A stretch of DNA of 64,000 nt, from the NCBI GenBank assembly GCA_963931925.1, contig OZ007569.1, positions 42,836,021 to 42,900,020 on the forward strand, given 5' to 3'. The notes under the pieces are model-generated. The model made no database searches. It was not told where the DNA came from and saw only the letters and a program-made list of their open reading frames with translations. This stretch comes from Onchidella celtica. Lineage: Eukaryota; Mollusca; Gastropoda; Systellommatophora; Onchidiidae. This document shows positions 17,985-28,945 of this stretch, piece after piece. The position numbers and the translations under genes were made by a program. Each line of letters starts with the position of its first letter. The first letter of the stretch is position 1.

Positions 17985-18165
17985 TGTCGACAAGACATTA
18001 CCGTACTACATGTAATTGTAACGAGTGGCATAACATTGAACAGACCGCCAGAAATTAGGTTGCCATCTGCCACGGGCGTGATTCGAACCAAGCATGGAAC
18101 TCTCGCACTTGGTCGAGCGCTCTGAACACTTGGCCACCTCTTCCGCGAAGTTTGCCACACAAGTT
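17985..18165 (-). mobile_element. tRNA-derived SINE
   Basis: On the minus strand a tRNA-like head has an A-box-like GGTGGCCAAGTG (near 18138-18127) and a B box GGTTCGAATCA (near 18089-18079). It is followed by a non-tRNA body. The head resembles a Leu/Ser-type tRNA but does not fold into an intact cloverleaf by eye. Confidence 0.6.
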
Positions 18166-19462
18166 ACATGTATATCGTATGATGTTCAGCTAAGTTTACA
18201 AGCCATGTTATTGTTAAGTGGAAAGAGACGATGTGTTCCGTCGGGCGACGACGGCTCAGCCCATCACCAAGCTGCCATCCGAGCCGAAAGTTGGGTCATG
18301 ACAATGTATGCTAATGCGAGAGTGGTGAGCACCAACGGATTCAGCCACGTGTTTGAAACGACCACACTGTGCCAGTATTACATTCCTTTCTTGAATGTAA
18401 TTGCTAAGTTCCATTGTCCAAACACTAACTATCCCAGTAACGGCAGGACAACGCACGGAGGGGAGGGGACAGTCTACAGATGGTGTGTCAAAAAGACTCT
18501 GGTACGCCATAATTATATTATATCTACGAGATAGATGGATCGGCATACTACAGTATCAGATTCAGAATACTATACTAGCGGACAATCGGGCGAAAGACTA
18601 AGTAGGTGTACGGATATGGAAAAGCAAACGTTGAAAAAGATCAGATAGACAGACGGTGAGACAGTCAACCAGACCATGGTAATAAAAAAAAAAACAACGC
18701 ACATATCACATTTCTCATCAGACTTATTAGTCAGTATCACAGCCTTTGTGAACTCTTCAGATTAACATGAACGTGCGTATTACACTGTTGCAGTAAAGCA
18801 GGTGCAGTGGCCTGGGAGTTACATTTGATTTCAAATCTTTTTTCACTTAGAAATGATCAACTCTTTCAAATTTTTTCTGGTCTCTGATACGTTCCAAACT
18901 GAGACTTCCATACAAAATGAATACAAGAAAAGTCACGGATAAAAATGTTTCTTGTATTGTGTTCCCATTTCAAATTATATAAAATATAAGACTGAACATG
19001 CCAACGTTCCAGTTAAACACATACAATAAAACAGAAATTATGACAACCTTATTTCCCACAGTCTGAATGTTCCTGTTTTTCTATTGGCCACCATATTATG
19101 CCCGCTCACTGCAAGTTAAACTTTCACAAGGATGAAAGAGAGCATACAACAATGCATACTTTCCCTTTACATCATTTTTCATCAATCTTGTCTAAATATA
19201 GTCCCTTATACATATTGCCTAGGACTTTGCAGTACATGTATTAAACTCACATCCTTCATGCAACTCAAACAAAAGTAGAAATACCAGAATCAGTCATTAG
19301 TATGATTATGCATGACCAAAGATTGTTCTAATACATATACATGAACATGTACATACATGTACTAATTTATGTTGTTATTTAGGTAAACATCACCCATTGG
19401 TGGGGCACATGCTGTAGCAAGTTCCCTGAAAATTGTCTACAGGTGGTGCGTGAAGGGAAAGT
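18166..19462. other. intergenic stretch without a recognisable gene
   Basis: Frames at 18094-18534 (+) and 18256-18546 (-) overlap on opposite strands and show no domains. Several TACATGTA octamers lie between 18166 and 19360. Confidence 0.45.
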
Positions 19463-19468
19463 TTTATT
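19463..19468 (-). promoter_or_regulatory. candidate poly(A) signal of the TPR gene
   Basis: The minus strand reads AATAAA, giving a 3' UTR of about 390 nt below the stop codon at 19851. No nearer canonical signal was noticed. Confidence 0.4.
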
Positions 19469-19765
19469 ACTGCTGCTCAGACAATGCTATGACAATTTTA
19501 TAAAAATACAACAACAAATCTTTCATTCATCATTAACCTATCTGAATAGTATCTCATTCAGAACTGTCTGGCACTGGTCCAGCAGTAAAAGGTCTGCCAT
19601 TCCGAGAACGGAAGACTCCATTCACACCAATCACAACTTGACAATTCATGTTTACAGAGAGACAAGGGTCACAAGATCAGTATGCTAATTAACCCATTCA
19701 AGAACAGCCTAGAAATGTTCAAAAAATGTAATAACTTGTGATAATTTAGGAATTATAATATAAAC

Positions 19766-19885
19766 CATCAAGACCTAAATATTCCTTCAAATTTCACAAA
19801 ACTAAAACGCCCAGACTTGAATGTTCCTCTAAATTTCACAAAGCAAAACATCAAGACTTGAACATTCCTTTAAATTTTTCTGCAA
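19766..19885. repeat. three-copy repeat overlapping the TPR gene stop codon
   Basis: On the minus strand, GAAATTTARAGGAAYATTCA followed by AGTCT occurs three times with a period of about 40-45 bp. The first copy encodes the C-terminal FKGMFKS and the stop; the other two lie in the 3' UTR. Confidence 0.75.
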
Positions 19886-22800
19886 GTTCTCTGTCCTGCC
19901 TTTTGATACCTGCTTTACACAAGTCAATGTACTTCTTGATGCTGAGATCTGAGGAAAGACAAAAAGTAAATCTTTATCAGTCACAAATATTTTCATGGCA
20001 AAATCTAACTAATTATTTAAAATGACACCTCTACTGATCAATGAACAGACATATATTAAATCTTTCCACTTATTTAATTACATTTTCTTCATAAAGTGTC
20101 ACAATGAGGACTTTAGAACACAGAATGGTTGGCATGCTTGCCTCTATCTTGTATTCTAATTTAAAGAGAAAATGACCACAAAGACGGAATGAAGGAATCA
20201 CCCGAGCAGAAAAAAAAAGAGAGGGTTGAGATAAAGCTGAAGATAGCAAAGGTTTAGTGTGCCTGCTTACTAGGCTGATACTTCAGCAACATGGCTTCAT
20301 TCCAAATTCAAAAAGGATACAGGTATCCCAAACTGGACCGCTAAAGGGGTGAAATCCCGTTTTGGCATAATTTTAGGTCAACATTACAAGGCTATTACTG
20401 CTGTGTATTTATGTGAAACGCCATGGATCCTACATTAAAATAAAGTTCAATCCTTCTTCTGACAAAATATACTTCCTTTTGCATTGTTTAATGTGTTTAG
20501 CTGTGTGTTTTTGTAGCTTGAACAGGACATAGTCTTGCCGTTTTTGCTCTGAGCTGTGCGTACCGAATAGACACCCTCATAACAAAGGGTCACGGCGGGT
20601 CAGTATCATGTAACACACGTTTTTGAAAATAACTCACATAGAAAGCCAGATAAATGAGGTTTAATTCAATGTATTTTTCCTAGTGTTTTAAGTTGAAATT
20701 CTTTTGAAAATCATTTGTTGAAAAGTTTGTAGACCGAGAAACTAGCGGAAACTTTTATTGATCAGGAGCAAAATAATACGCAAATAACCCTCAGCCTTTG
20801 CATTATATGGGATGCCAAAATGAGACATGGGGCCTATTTGGGATCGAAGCGCCGACTGTTTTTAGAGACCCACCCGATGATTTCGTCACATTTATCCAAC
20901 ACTCAGTGCTAAGTCAATGGCGACACGGCTGACCTCCTTTTCAATTAAAAAAAAACAAAAACATAATTTTTGTCTCCCCTGTAAGAGTTCAAAAAAAAAT
21001 GACGTCGGATGACGTTTGCTGACTAAAAAATGTAAAATGAGATGCTTGTGTTTTGTTTTGTACCCCTCGAAAAAAATTAAGCATAATGTACACCCTCTTT
21101 ACTTGGATACTGAGAATTTTTAATGCCGTGGCTCAATAAAACCGTCATTTTATGGGAGGTCCAAGTTGGCTTCGCGGCTGATGACACAATGACCACAAAT
21201 TTTAGAAAATTCAAAATGACACAACTTTCTTAAATATGGAGATACAGAGACAAATTTGGTATCAAAATTCTTAGAATACTGAGATCTATCCATTTGAAGA
21301 AAAACTTATTGATATAGCCACTTTCCAAAATCAGTTTGGGGTACCTAATGTAATTGTAATGTCAAGATCCCAAACAGACTGAGACCAACAGTTATGTAAT
21401 TATATAATACATGTTTCTTTACTACTGTGTTATATTAGCACATCAGCCAGACATTTAAATTTGCTTTTCTCTTCAGGTAAATTTGGGATCATACAAATTG
21501 TTTACTATAAATATAACTTATTCCCCTCTACATTTATTAAACAACAGACCAGAGGATGCTTCTGATTTCCTATGATGATTCACAGTGAGTTGACATTGGC
21601 AATGCTGTTAAGTGAAAAATTGCTTAGAATTTGACTTTCAGAACACTCAGCCACACATTTAAAAAAAACAGAAGAAATTATTATACCCTACAGCAGAGTG
21701 TTCCCTATACTTTCTTTGGAATGATAGAGCAAAAAAGAAAAATGTTCCATATTGCAATCTTTCTTCGTAAGTTTGTGTGATGTCAGTCATTAATTTTGCA
21801 AGAAGACAAATCATTCACTGGAGCACTTGCAAATCATTGTTCAAGTTTTCTAAATTTAATCTAAGTTGTGTCAAGTTATTCTTTGAAAGAAACATGATTT
21901 ATTTGTCACTGATTCAAAGGAATGTTCATTATCAAACTGTGAGGTAGAGTGAAAGGATTTTATCACATTTTATTTGCAATTATTAGAACGTATTCTGTTC
22001 ACACAATGTTCCTTGTGAGTGAGCTTGTCACAAAAAGAACACATGCAAAATATTTGCCAATAAAATGCAATGATCTCAAATTAAGGCATCACATTGAGCT
22101 CATAGTCATAGCATATTTACCAATAATATACAGTTTAATGAGTCTGAGTATGAATTTGATAACTGTGATAGATAAACTGAAGAGCATTTTTCCAGAACTG
22201 GGTAAGTCACATTTTGCATGAGTTATGGCCCCTTTCAGATAGTCATTCAAAATTAGTGTAAGACACGGTGTAAGCATTCAGTTAAAACTTGCTTTGTTCC
22301 GTCTCTATCGGAAGTTTTAACTGAACACTTTCAAGTTGTAACTGAACACTTACACTGCATGTTACATTAATTTTGAATGACTATCTGAAAGGGGCCATAA
22401 CTCATGCAAATTTGACTAACCCAGTTTTGGAAAAACACTCTTCAATTAGTGATAGGAAGTCTCTAAACCAAACATTCACATAACACTGTACACCTGTATA
22501 ATGAAGATGTAGGGAATTAATCATGATCTTTCATAAATATCTCTCTTGATAATGGTTGCTATATAATAATATAATAATAATAGTTCGTCCATCAGGTATG
22601 ATGATGACCTTAACAACACCAGAGGAATAAAGAACAGAAATTGTTGAGAATTTCAACACATGGACAATAAAGAGAACTAAAGGACACAGAGGACAGAATG
22701 GAAAGACTGTTCTTTCATGACTTATGGCTTCTCATGTGACTGATAAGTCCTATTTTTGCCCTGCAGACCCTTCCGCATAAATGACAAGAGTGCTCCGTTG

Positions 22801-25800
22801 GTTCAGTACCACTGGGCCTTTTCTTGCGCCGTTCTCTTTTTTTGATAGCCTGCTGGACTCTGTCAGCTTCCCATGCTTTGCTGCCTCTGGTAAGGGCCGC
22901 CCTCCAATTTGCACGATCAAGCGAGAGCTTTTCCCACTCACTCACATCAATGGCAAAGGCCTTCAGTGATTGCTTGAGAGTGTCTTTGTAACGTCTCTTT
23001 GGGGCCCCAACATTCCTCGTTCCATTGGAGAGCTCAGAGAAGAAGATTTGCTTAGGGAGTCTGGAGTCGGGCATTCTGACAACATGTCCTGCCCAACGTA
23101 GCTGAATTTTTTTCAGGTGGCAGAAGATGCTCAATTCCTTGGCACGATTGAGGACCTCAGTGTCTGGAATTTTATCCTGCCATTTGATCCTTAGGATCTT
23201 TCTAAGGCAGGCCAGATGAAAGTGATTTAGCTTTCTGGCATGCGATTGGTACACTGTCCAGGTTTCAGCCCCATAGAGTAGGGTGGGAAGGACCACAGCA
23301 TTGTACACTTTCAGCTTAGTGTCTGTGCGAATGCCGGCGACATCCCATACTCTCTTTCGAAGCCTGCCAAATGCAGAGCTGGCTTTGCTGATTCTTGAGA
23401 GAATTTCAGTATCAACACAAGCCGCGGAAGACAGTGTACTGCCAAGATAGGTGAAGTTCTCCGACACCTTCAGAAGACTGTCATGGACTTTGATATTTGG
23501 GGTCACAGGATACTTGTCGTCTGGAGTAGGCTGATGGAGCACTTCCGTCTTCTTTGTGCTTATTGTGAGGCCAAAGTTGTCACAGGCACTAGAGAACTTA
23601 TCAACACAGTTTTACATGCTATCCTCATCGTGTGCCAGAAGTGCACAATCATCAGCAAATAGTAGGTCACAGACTTGAGTACTTTTGGTTTTGGTTTTTG
23701 CCTGAAGTCTCCTGAGGTTGAATAGACTGCCATCAGTTCGGTACTTGATGCTTACCCCTTGGGGAGGAGAGCTAAAGGCTTCTTGTAGCATTGCAGAGAA
23801 CATGATGCTGAACAGAGTTGGGGCTAAGACACAACCCTGTTTTACCCCATTTGTGACAGCAAAGGGCTCTGAAACACTGCCGTTGCTTTTGACTGCAGCT
23901 TGCATGCCATCATGAAACTGGCGCACTATTATATACACAGCTTTTGCTGTGGAAGAGGGGTCACTGCAGTGAGCTTGAATGAGACTATTTTTTTCTCTTT
24001 GATGAGCACTTTGATTTCATTATCATTATCATTGAACCAGTCCTGGTGCTTGCGGACAGGAAAACCAACAGTGCTGCTGGCGCAAGAGTGTACAGTCGTA
24101 TTTAGGTCAGTCCAGCTCTGTTCAATGTTCTCAGGGTCAAAAGTCACGCAATCCAATTTTGAGGAGAGTTCTGATGAGAGCTCGCTCTGTTTCTCAGCTG
24201 AGCAGAGTTTTGAAACATTTAGGCGTTTAGGTGGCGCTTTCCCTTGAGGGCGTCTATTGCGCCTCAATGTTAGTCTGAGCTTGCAAACAATGAGTCTGTG
24301 GTCAGTTCCACACTCGGCACCACACATCGCCTTTGTTACAAGGACATCCTTTCTGTCAGTCTTCCTCACAATGACATAGTCTATGAGATGCCAATGCTTT
24401 GAGCGGAAATGCATCCATGACGTTCTGTTTCTCACGGGGAGACTAAAATTTGTGTTGGTAATGAACAGGCCAAATTCAGCGCACAAAGTAAGTAAGCGCA
24501 ACCCATTGTTATTGCATGAACCAACTCCATGAGGGCCCAAAACATTTGGCCACGCTGAGATTTCGGAGCCAACCCTAGCATTGAAGTCCCCCAAGAGAAT
24601 CAGCTTATCAGCTGCCGGGACAGAGCATATGACAGATTCTAGATCAGAATAGAACTTGTCTTTGGCTTCATCTGGGTTTGTCATGGTGGGCGCATATGCG
24701 CTAATGAGGGTGGCTGACTGGCTTTTCCCAACTGGGATCCTGAGTGTCATTAGCCTGTCATTTATTTCAATTGGCATGGACTGCAAGTTTCTGACAAGGT
24801 CATTTTTAATTGCAAACCCAACACCATGCTGTCTCGGTTCGACTGCACCCTTGCCTTTCCAGAAGAAGGTGTATCCACCACTGAGCTCTTTGAGTTGGCA
24901 ACTATCAGGGAGTCTGGTCTCACTGAGTGCCACTATGTCCAGGTTGTACCTGCTGAGCTCAATGGCAATAAGTGCAGTGCGTCTTTCCGGGTTGTTTGAG
25001 TTGTCCTGTAGTGTGCGTATATTCCAGGCTCCTAGCCTGAGTAAGCTGAATTTCTTTTTGTTTCGACCGCAAAAAGGGATCCCCACTGGTCGCGGTATAC
25101 CAGTCAGGGTGATGTGAAGTGGGCTTTCTTTAGGGCACCTTTTCTAGCCCCTTCCTCAGTTGAGGTGAGCAGTGCTATCCTTAAATAAGGCTGCTCAGCT
25201 ACTGTGGGTGCTGCCTCCCCACGCCTCCACTTCAATCGACGATGAAGCGACCATAGCCCACAGCCACCAACGTGTAGGTCTGTGCTAACAGCTTCCAGAC
25301 TATCCAAACCTGCTGTCACCGCACTCGCCCATCGCCGTTGGAATTTTGAGAGGAAAGAAGACGAGACAAAGATGAAAGAAGACGAGGTGAGTGTTAAGAC
25401 TGGCGCAAAGAATTTGTTTTTAGTGAGAAAGAGCTGCGCAAACATCAGACTCACTCTCTCGCCTGGACACAACTTATCCAAGTGGCAAGACAGGGTCAAG
25501 ACGACTGGAAATGTATCCAGGTGCAGGAGGATGCCAGAGGGACAGCCTCGCAGTCCCAACTGACTAGGGTGAAAGACCCAAACCAAAGAACACCAATACT
25601 GGTGGATGCTCTGTGTCACGATATCCAGGCCAGAGTGACGGTATATTGCCATCTGCCCTATCAATCAACCACTGGCCTGCTGCCGCCAGCTTCGAAGCTG
25701 CGTCCGGGAAGTTTGCTCAATTCTTCGTCTGTGATTTAGGCAAACAAGCCTATGACCACACCGCTACCGGGGGCCAATATGAAGGACTCAAGTACTGAGG

Positions 25801-28512
25801 GTCACATTGTGCCCTAGCATGTGGCCGTTGGGTTAGATGAAACCTCCTCCGCCCTGGCCGTTTGCACCGACAGGTGCACGCCCACTGATACCATGCTAGC
25901 GTACCAGTTCATGAAACAGGTTGTACTGGATTACATGTTACCAGTAGCAGATTTTTCTGACCTGACCTATATACATGTGTATTATAAATCAATATAAAAT
26001 GAAAAGTAAAGTAAACTGACAATAAAAGCAGTTTAGACTAGAGCTTAAAAACCGTGAAAAGGACAGAGTGGCCTTTATCATGCCCAGGCGCCGCTGAACC
26101 TAAACTCACATTACTAGCACTTAATGATGAATCACAAACCTGGTGGGGCTTTTTCTAAAGTGCTGAGTGCACCCTCATAGTCCCCAAGTGCATACAGTGA
26201 TGTTCCTTTTCTAAATAAAGCTTTGACATTATGTGGCGATGCTTCTAATGCACTGTTGCAATGCTCGATGATGCGCTCATACTTGGGCTGTGGTTCTTTC
26301 AACATGCATGCTGCAAAACATAGTTTTCATCAATAATATGTGGTAGTTAACACAGTAGCATCTGGCTTACCTTTCTCATAAACAATCGCAATTTGCAAAA
26401 AAGGTCTTCTTGGTACTTTTACTGTTACAATGTTGCAATAATGCCATACATGCATATGATCCACCTTCAATACATCAATTTTAAGACATTACATGATGTG
26501 CGTCCACAGCTGAGTGACAGTGTTAAGATTAAGTCCTTGAAATTACATGTATGTAAAGTCTGCAATTCATAAAAATTCATTTTCACTATTGTTTTCACAA
26601 GCAAGTCCAAATTTAAGATTAAATTTTCGTCATCATTAAAACAATGAACTAAACTTATATACATAAATTCAACTTGTTGTGAATAGAGTAAGGTACAATA
26701 AAACTGAAAACGATTAATTCAGTTTACATAGGAAGGAGAATTAGAGTAAGTTGTGTCGTATTTTCAGAATCCAATCTGATTAGGAGCAGGTAGGACACAA
26801 TTTATGTAATTATACAATAGATATTATATAAAAAATACATTATATTTATATATGTGTTTATGTCCCATTTCCTGAAGAATGCCCATCCAAATATAAAATG
26901 TGGAAAACAGACATGGAGATGTCAAATTTTTATTTCTGAAAAAAAAATTTTGCTCTTGAACAGTTTCAGCATTTTTCAATTATAGTTTTTGCTCTGTAAA
27001 TTAGACTCTAGAGTAACTCACATTAAACAACAAAATATAAAAGTAAAATTGGGCTTAATTCATGATCACATGAAAGTTTATTTTATCCTCTTTGTAATGA
27101 TGTACACAATCCATAGGTCTGGGTACTTGATGAAACATGTTATGACTTGTAATGGTTACTCCAAACTGGTGTATTTCCACCTGATTGGGCGGATAAATAA
27201 AGTTGCTGTACAGTGTATACATGCTTATATAGTTTTATTTTGCATAAAAAATGAAAATATTTGGGCTTATTTGGCATCATGTGGAAGTGAAGACTCAGCT
27301 TATTCACTCTGTAATGATGCTCACAATTTTCTACTAGGGTGTGCAGCTGCCATGATGCCCACTGACGATGAAGCAAAGCATCCTCTTTTCAGAGGTGCAC
27401 ACAGCCATCAATCATAACAATGACATGATCCTATGTGTTTTTTACTCCATTATAAAACAAAAACAAAGCTGAAAATAAATTAGCCCTCTTAGTTAAAGGA
27501 GCAAAGAACAAATTTTCATAGGATGTGTTTTTTATAAAACGCACATAATTTTTGTACAATGCCCTTGGATAAACTTCACAACATGTCTACAGCAACTTTT
27601 TCAGCCCAGTCAGGCAAAATTTACATATAAGTCAGTTTCAAGTATCTACAGCAAGTCATTGCATGCTCCATAATGTAATAAATTATTCAGATTTGATGCC
27701 TCAAAAGTATTTATTTCTTGCTGTTGTCCAAAATGGTCTGATACCCCAAAGACTGAAATTTAATGGTTACAACATAATCCGTAAATTTATGGTGTAGCAA
27801 CGGAATCCAGTACCCAATTATATTATATAAATTCACTTTAAAAAAAAACACTTGCCATAAATGCAATGTAAAGGAATGAGTTCCGTATCTCTGAACCACG
27901 CAGTAAAGATTATATCCTGTTCCCCATCCTAAAACTACCCACCCTGCCTCTATCCCTAACCCTAAATCTAATCTTCTTTCAGCTAAGCCTATCCTTCCAA
28001 ATCTAGATATAGGCAAATAGAAAACAAAAAGAAAATCTATATAAAGAACAGTAATACTTCAAAATGGTTCAAACATACGGAACTCTTTCCAGTGCAAACT
28101 TGTGCAAAAGTTAAAGATGAATATGAATTTAAATAAACCATTTGCAGGCTACTTGTGGGCTTGATCTAAATCCATGTCTATGTCTTTTTCCTGTTTTTCT
28201 ATCTTTCACGGTACCTGCCAGGTTGTTGTAACAATCACACGTCAATATTCTTGATTCATCCATCATGTCTGGTGTCATTTTGGGCATGGTACTCTGATAT
28301 GTATCGCCTCCACTTGCTGCTATCATTCCCCCAAGTACATCTGGGCAGTTGGTACTCAGCCCCTTCAAATAAAGAATAGCTCTGTGGTAACTACCGGCGG
28401 CCTTCATAAACTTCCCTTCCTTGTGATAGGCATTTCCTTTCTCTTTGTATTCACGTGCTTTAGAAAGTTTGTCTGCATCTGATAATTTCGACTGCACGTC
28501 CATATTAGACAA
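19851..28512 (-). CDS. TTC9C: TTC9C-like tetratricopeptide-repeat protein, three exons
   Basis: Coding exons are 28512-28215, 26310-26140 and 19948-19851, each joint GT-AG (CTGGCAG/GTACC...TTTTGCAG/CATGC; CACCAG/GTTTG...CCTCAG/ATCTC). Phases are consistent and give 188 residues; vertebrate TTC9C is about 171. Exon 1 has the first TPR-like helix pair (YKEKGNAYHKEGKFMKAAGS, then YHRAILYLKGL) and ends CYNNLA. Exon 2 continues CMLKEPQPKYERIIEHCNSA and the next TPR (NVKALFRKGTSLYALGDYEG). Exon 3 ends AEKFKGMFKS. TTC9 proteins are TPR co-chaperone-like scaffolds of uncertain role. The gene is divergent from eIF3K. Its 6.2-kb second intron holds a TIR element, a hairpin element and a dead LINE. TTC9C versus TTC9A/B is not settled, but the short length favours C. 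Confidence 0.87.
20331..21346. mobile_element. candidate 1.0-kb non-autonomous TIR element
   Basis: AGGTATCCCAAACTG at 20331-20345 is inverted as CAGTTTGGGGTACCT at 21332-21346, one mismatch in 15 bp. The interior is non-coding. A target duplication is not clear, though TA lies near both ends. It is in intron 2 of the TPR gene. Confidence 0.45.
22179..22443. mobile_element. fold-back (hairpin) element
   Basis: Two arms of about 110-130 bp (22179-22290 and 22312-22443) are nearly perfect inverted copies around a loop of about 21 nt. Shared blocks include GCATGAGTTATGGCCCCTTT and CAGATAGTCATTCAAAATTA. The right arm carries a short internal duplication. No target duplication was found. Confidence 0.75.
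22715..23938 (-). pseudogene. LINE reverse transcriptase, C-terminal part
   Basis: A single reading frame contains IIVRQFHDGMQA, GVKQGCVLAPTLFSIMFSAM, the catalytic LLFADDCALL, then FTYLGSTLSS, LPTLLYGAETW and LRWAGHVVRMPDSRLPK. The end has a C-x2-C and H-x3-H finger followed by KS. A TAA at 23612-23614 interrupts it just after the FADD region. The fingers and first palm motifs expected upstream are absent. This is an inactive copy. Confidence 0.88.
23929..25086 (-). pseudogene. LINE apurinic-type endonuclease domain
   Basis: The frame has LRLGAWNIRTLQD, VALSETRLPD, ATLISAYAPT, LILLGDFNARVG, LIDYVIVRK and the C-terminal GTDHRLIVCKLRL, the expected series of an EEP-type endonuclease. The frame ends at 23929. 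The sequence next to the RT remnant suggests a frameshift plus a large deletion of the linker and the N-terminal half of the RT. Confidence 0.88.
26140..26310 (-). other. TTC9C: TPR gene exon 2
   Basis: Exon of 171 bp bounded by CAG/CATG on the upstream side and CCAG/GTTTG downstream. It encodes most of the second TPR. No long start-to-stop frame covers it, so it is easy to miss. Confidence 0.87.
27873..28090. mobile_element. MITE with GG ends and imperfect 8-bp target duplication
   Basis: GGAATGAGTTCCGTAT at the left is inverted at the right (ATACGGAACTCTTTCC). Flanks AATGTAAA and AGTGCAAA agree at 6 of 8. The interior contains CCCTAACCCTAAATCTAA. A related element is at 59628-59827. It lies in intron 1 of the TPR gene. 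Confidence 0.6.
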
Positions 28513-28945
28513 GCCAAGTCAGTTCCATAAAAAGTGGAAATGTCACACAAGATTTTCACTTCCTTTCTTATGGCTGCACAAGGTATTTCAGTGTGTGGAG
28601 AAAACGAAAGTTGAAGAACTTGGAATTTCTCCGATTCGGAAGAGTCTAAAGAGGAAGTAAAGTATTACGATTTTTATCCTTAAAGAGTAGAACTTTAAAG
28701 ATGCCTTTTTGTAGGGAACCACGATGAAATTGCCACATCTAATAATAATATAAGTCGTAGTCATACCCGAAACAGATAAAGATATCGCATATCACACATA
28801 TTTTTGCAGGGATTTCAAAATATTTCCATTAATAATTATTTATAATAACATTCAATTCTTCCCATCTCTCCTGAAGTTACTAGATCTATAGAAATGATTG
28901 ATTTCACTAACTGGGACCTGACACTACTTCCTTTTAATAAACAAG
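28513..28945. promoter_or_regulatory. shared divergent promoter region of TTC9C and eIF3K
   Basis: Only 433 bp separate the two start codons, which point away from each other. Both 5' UTRs and the core promoters must therefore lie here unless upstream exons exist. No TATA box stands out. Confidence 0.6.

Larger units (their letters stand above)
22560..25086 (-). mobile_element. dead non-LTR retrotransposon, RTE/Nimb-like
   Basis: Minus-strand LINE with endonuclease and RT C-terminal parts, ending in a (TTA)n-like tail near 22560-22580. The clade is not certain; the C-terminal RT plus a C2H2-like finger is a combination I associate with a family common in aquatic animals. The 5' limit is unclear and non-coding sequence up to about 25.8 kb may belong to it. 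It lies in intron 2 of the TPR gene, same strand. Confidence 0.85.

Noticed and set aside
18060-18140. Functional tRNA gene on the minus strand
   Set aside because: A and B boxes are present but the acceptor and anticodon stems do not pair and a SINE body follows.
27950-27975. Interstitial telomere sequence (CCCTAACCCTAA)
   Set aside because: It is only two units and lies in the core of a MITE; a similar core occurs in the MITE at 59628.
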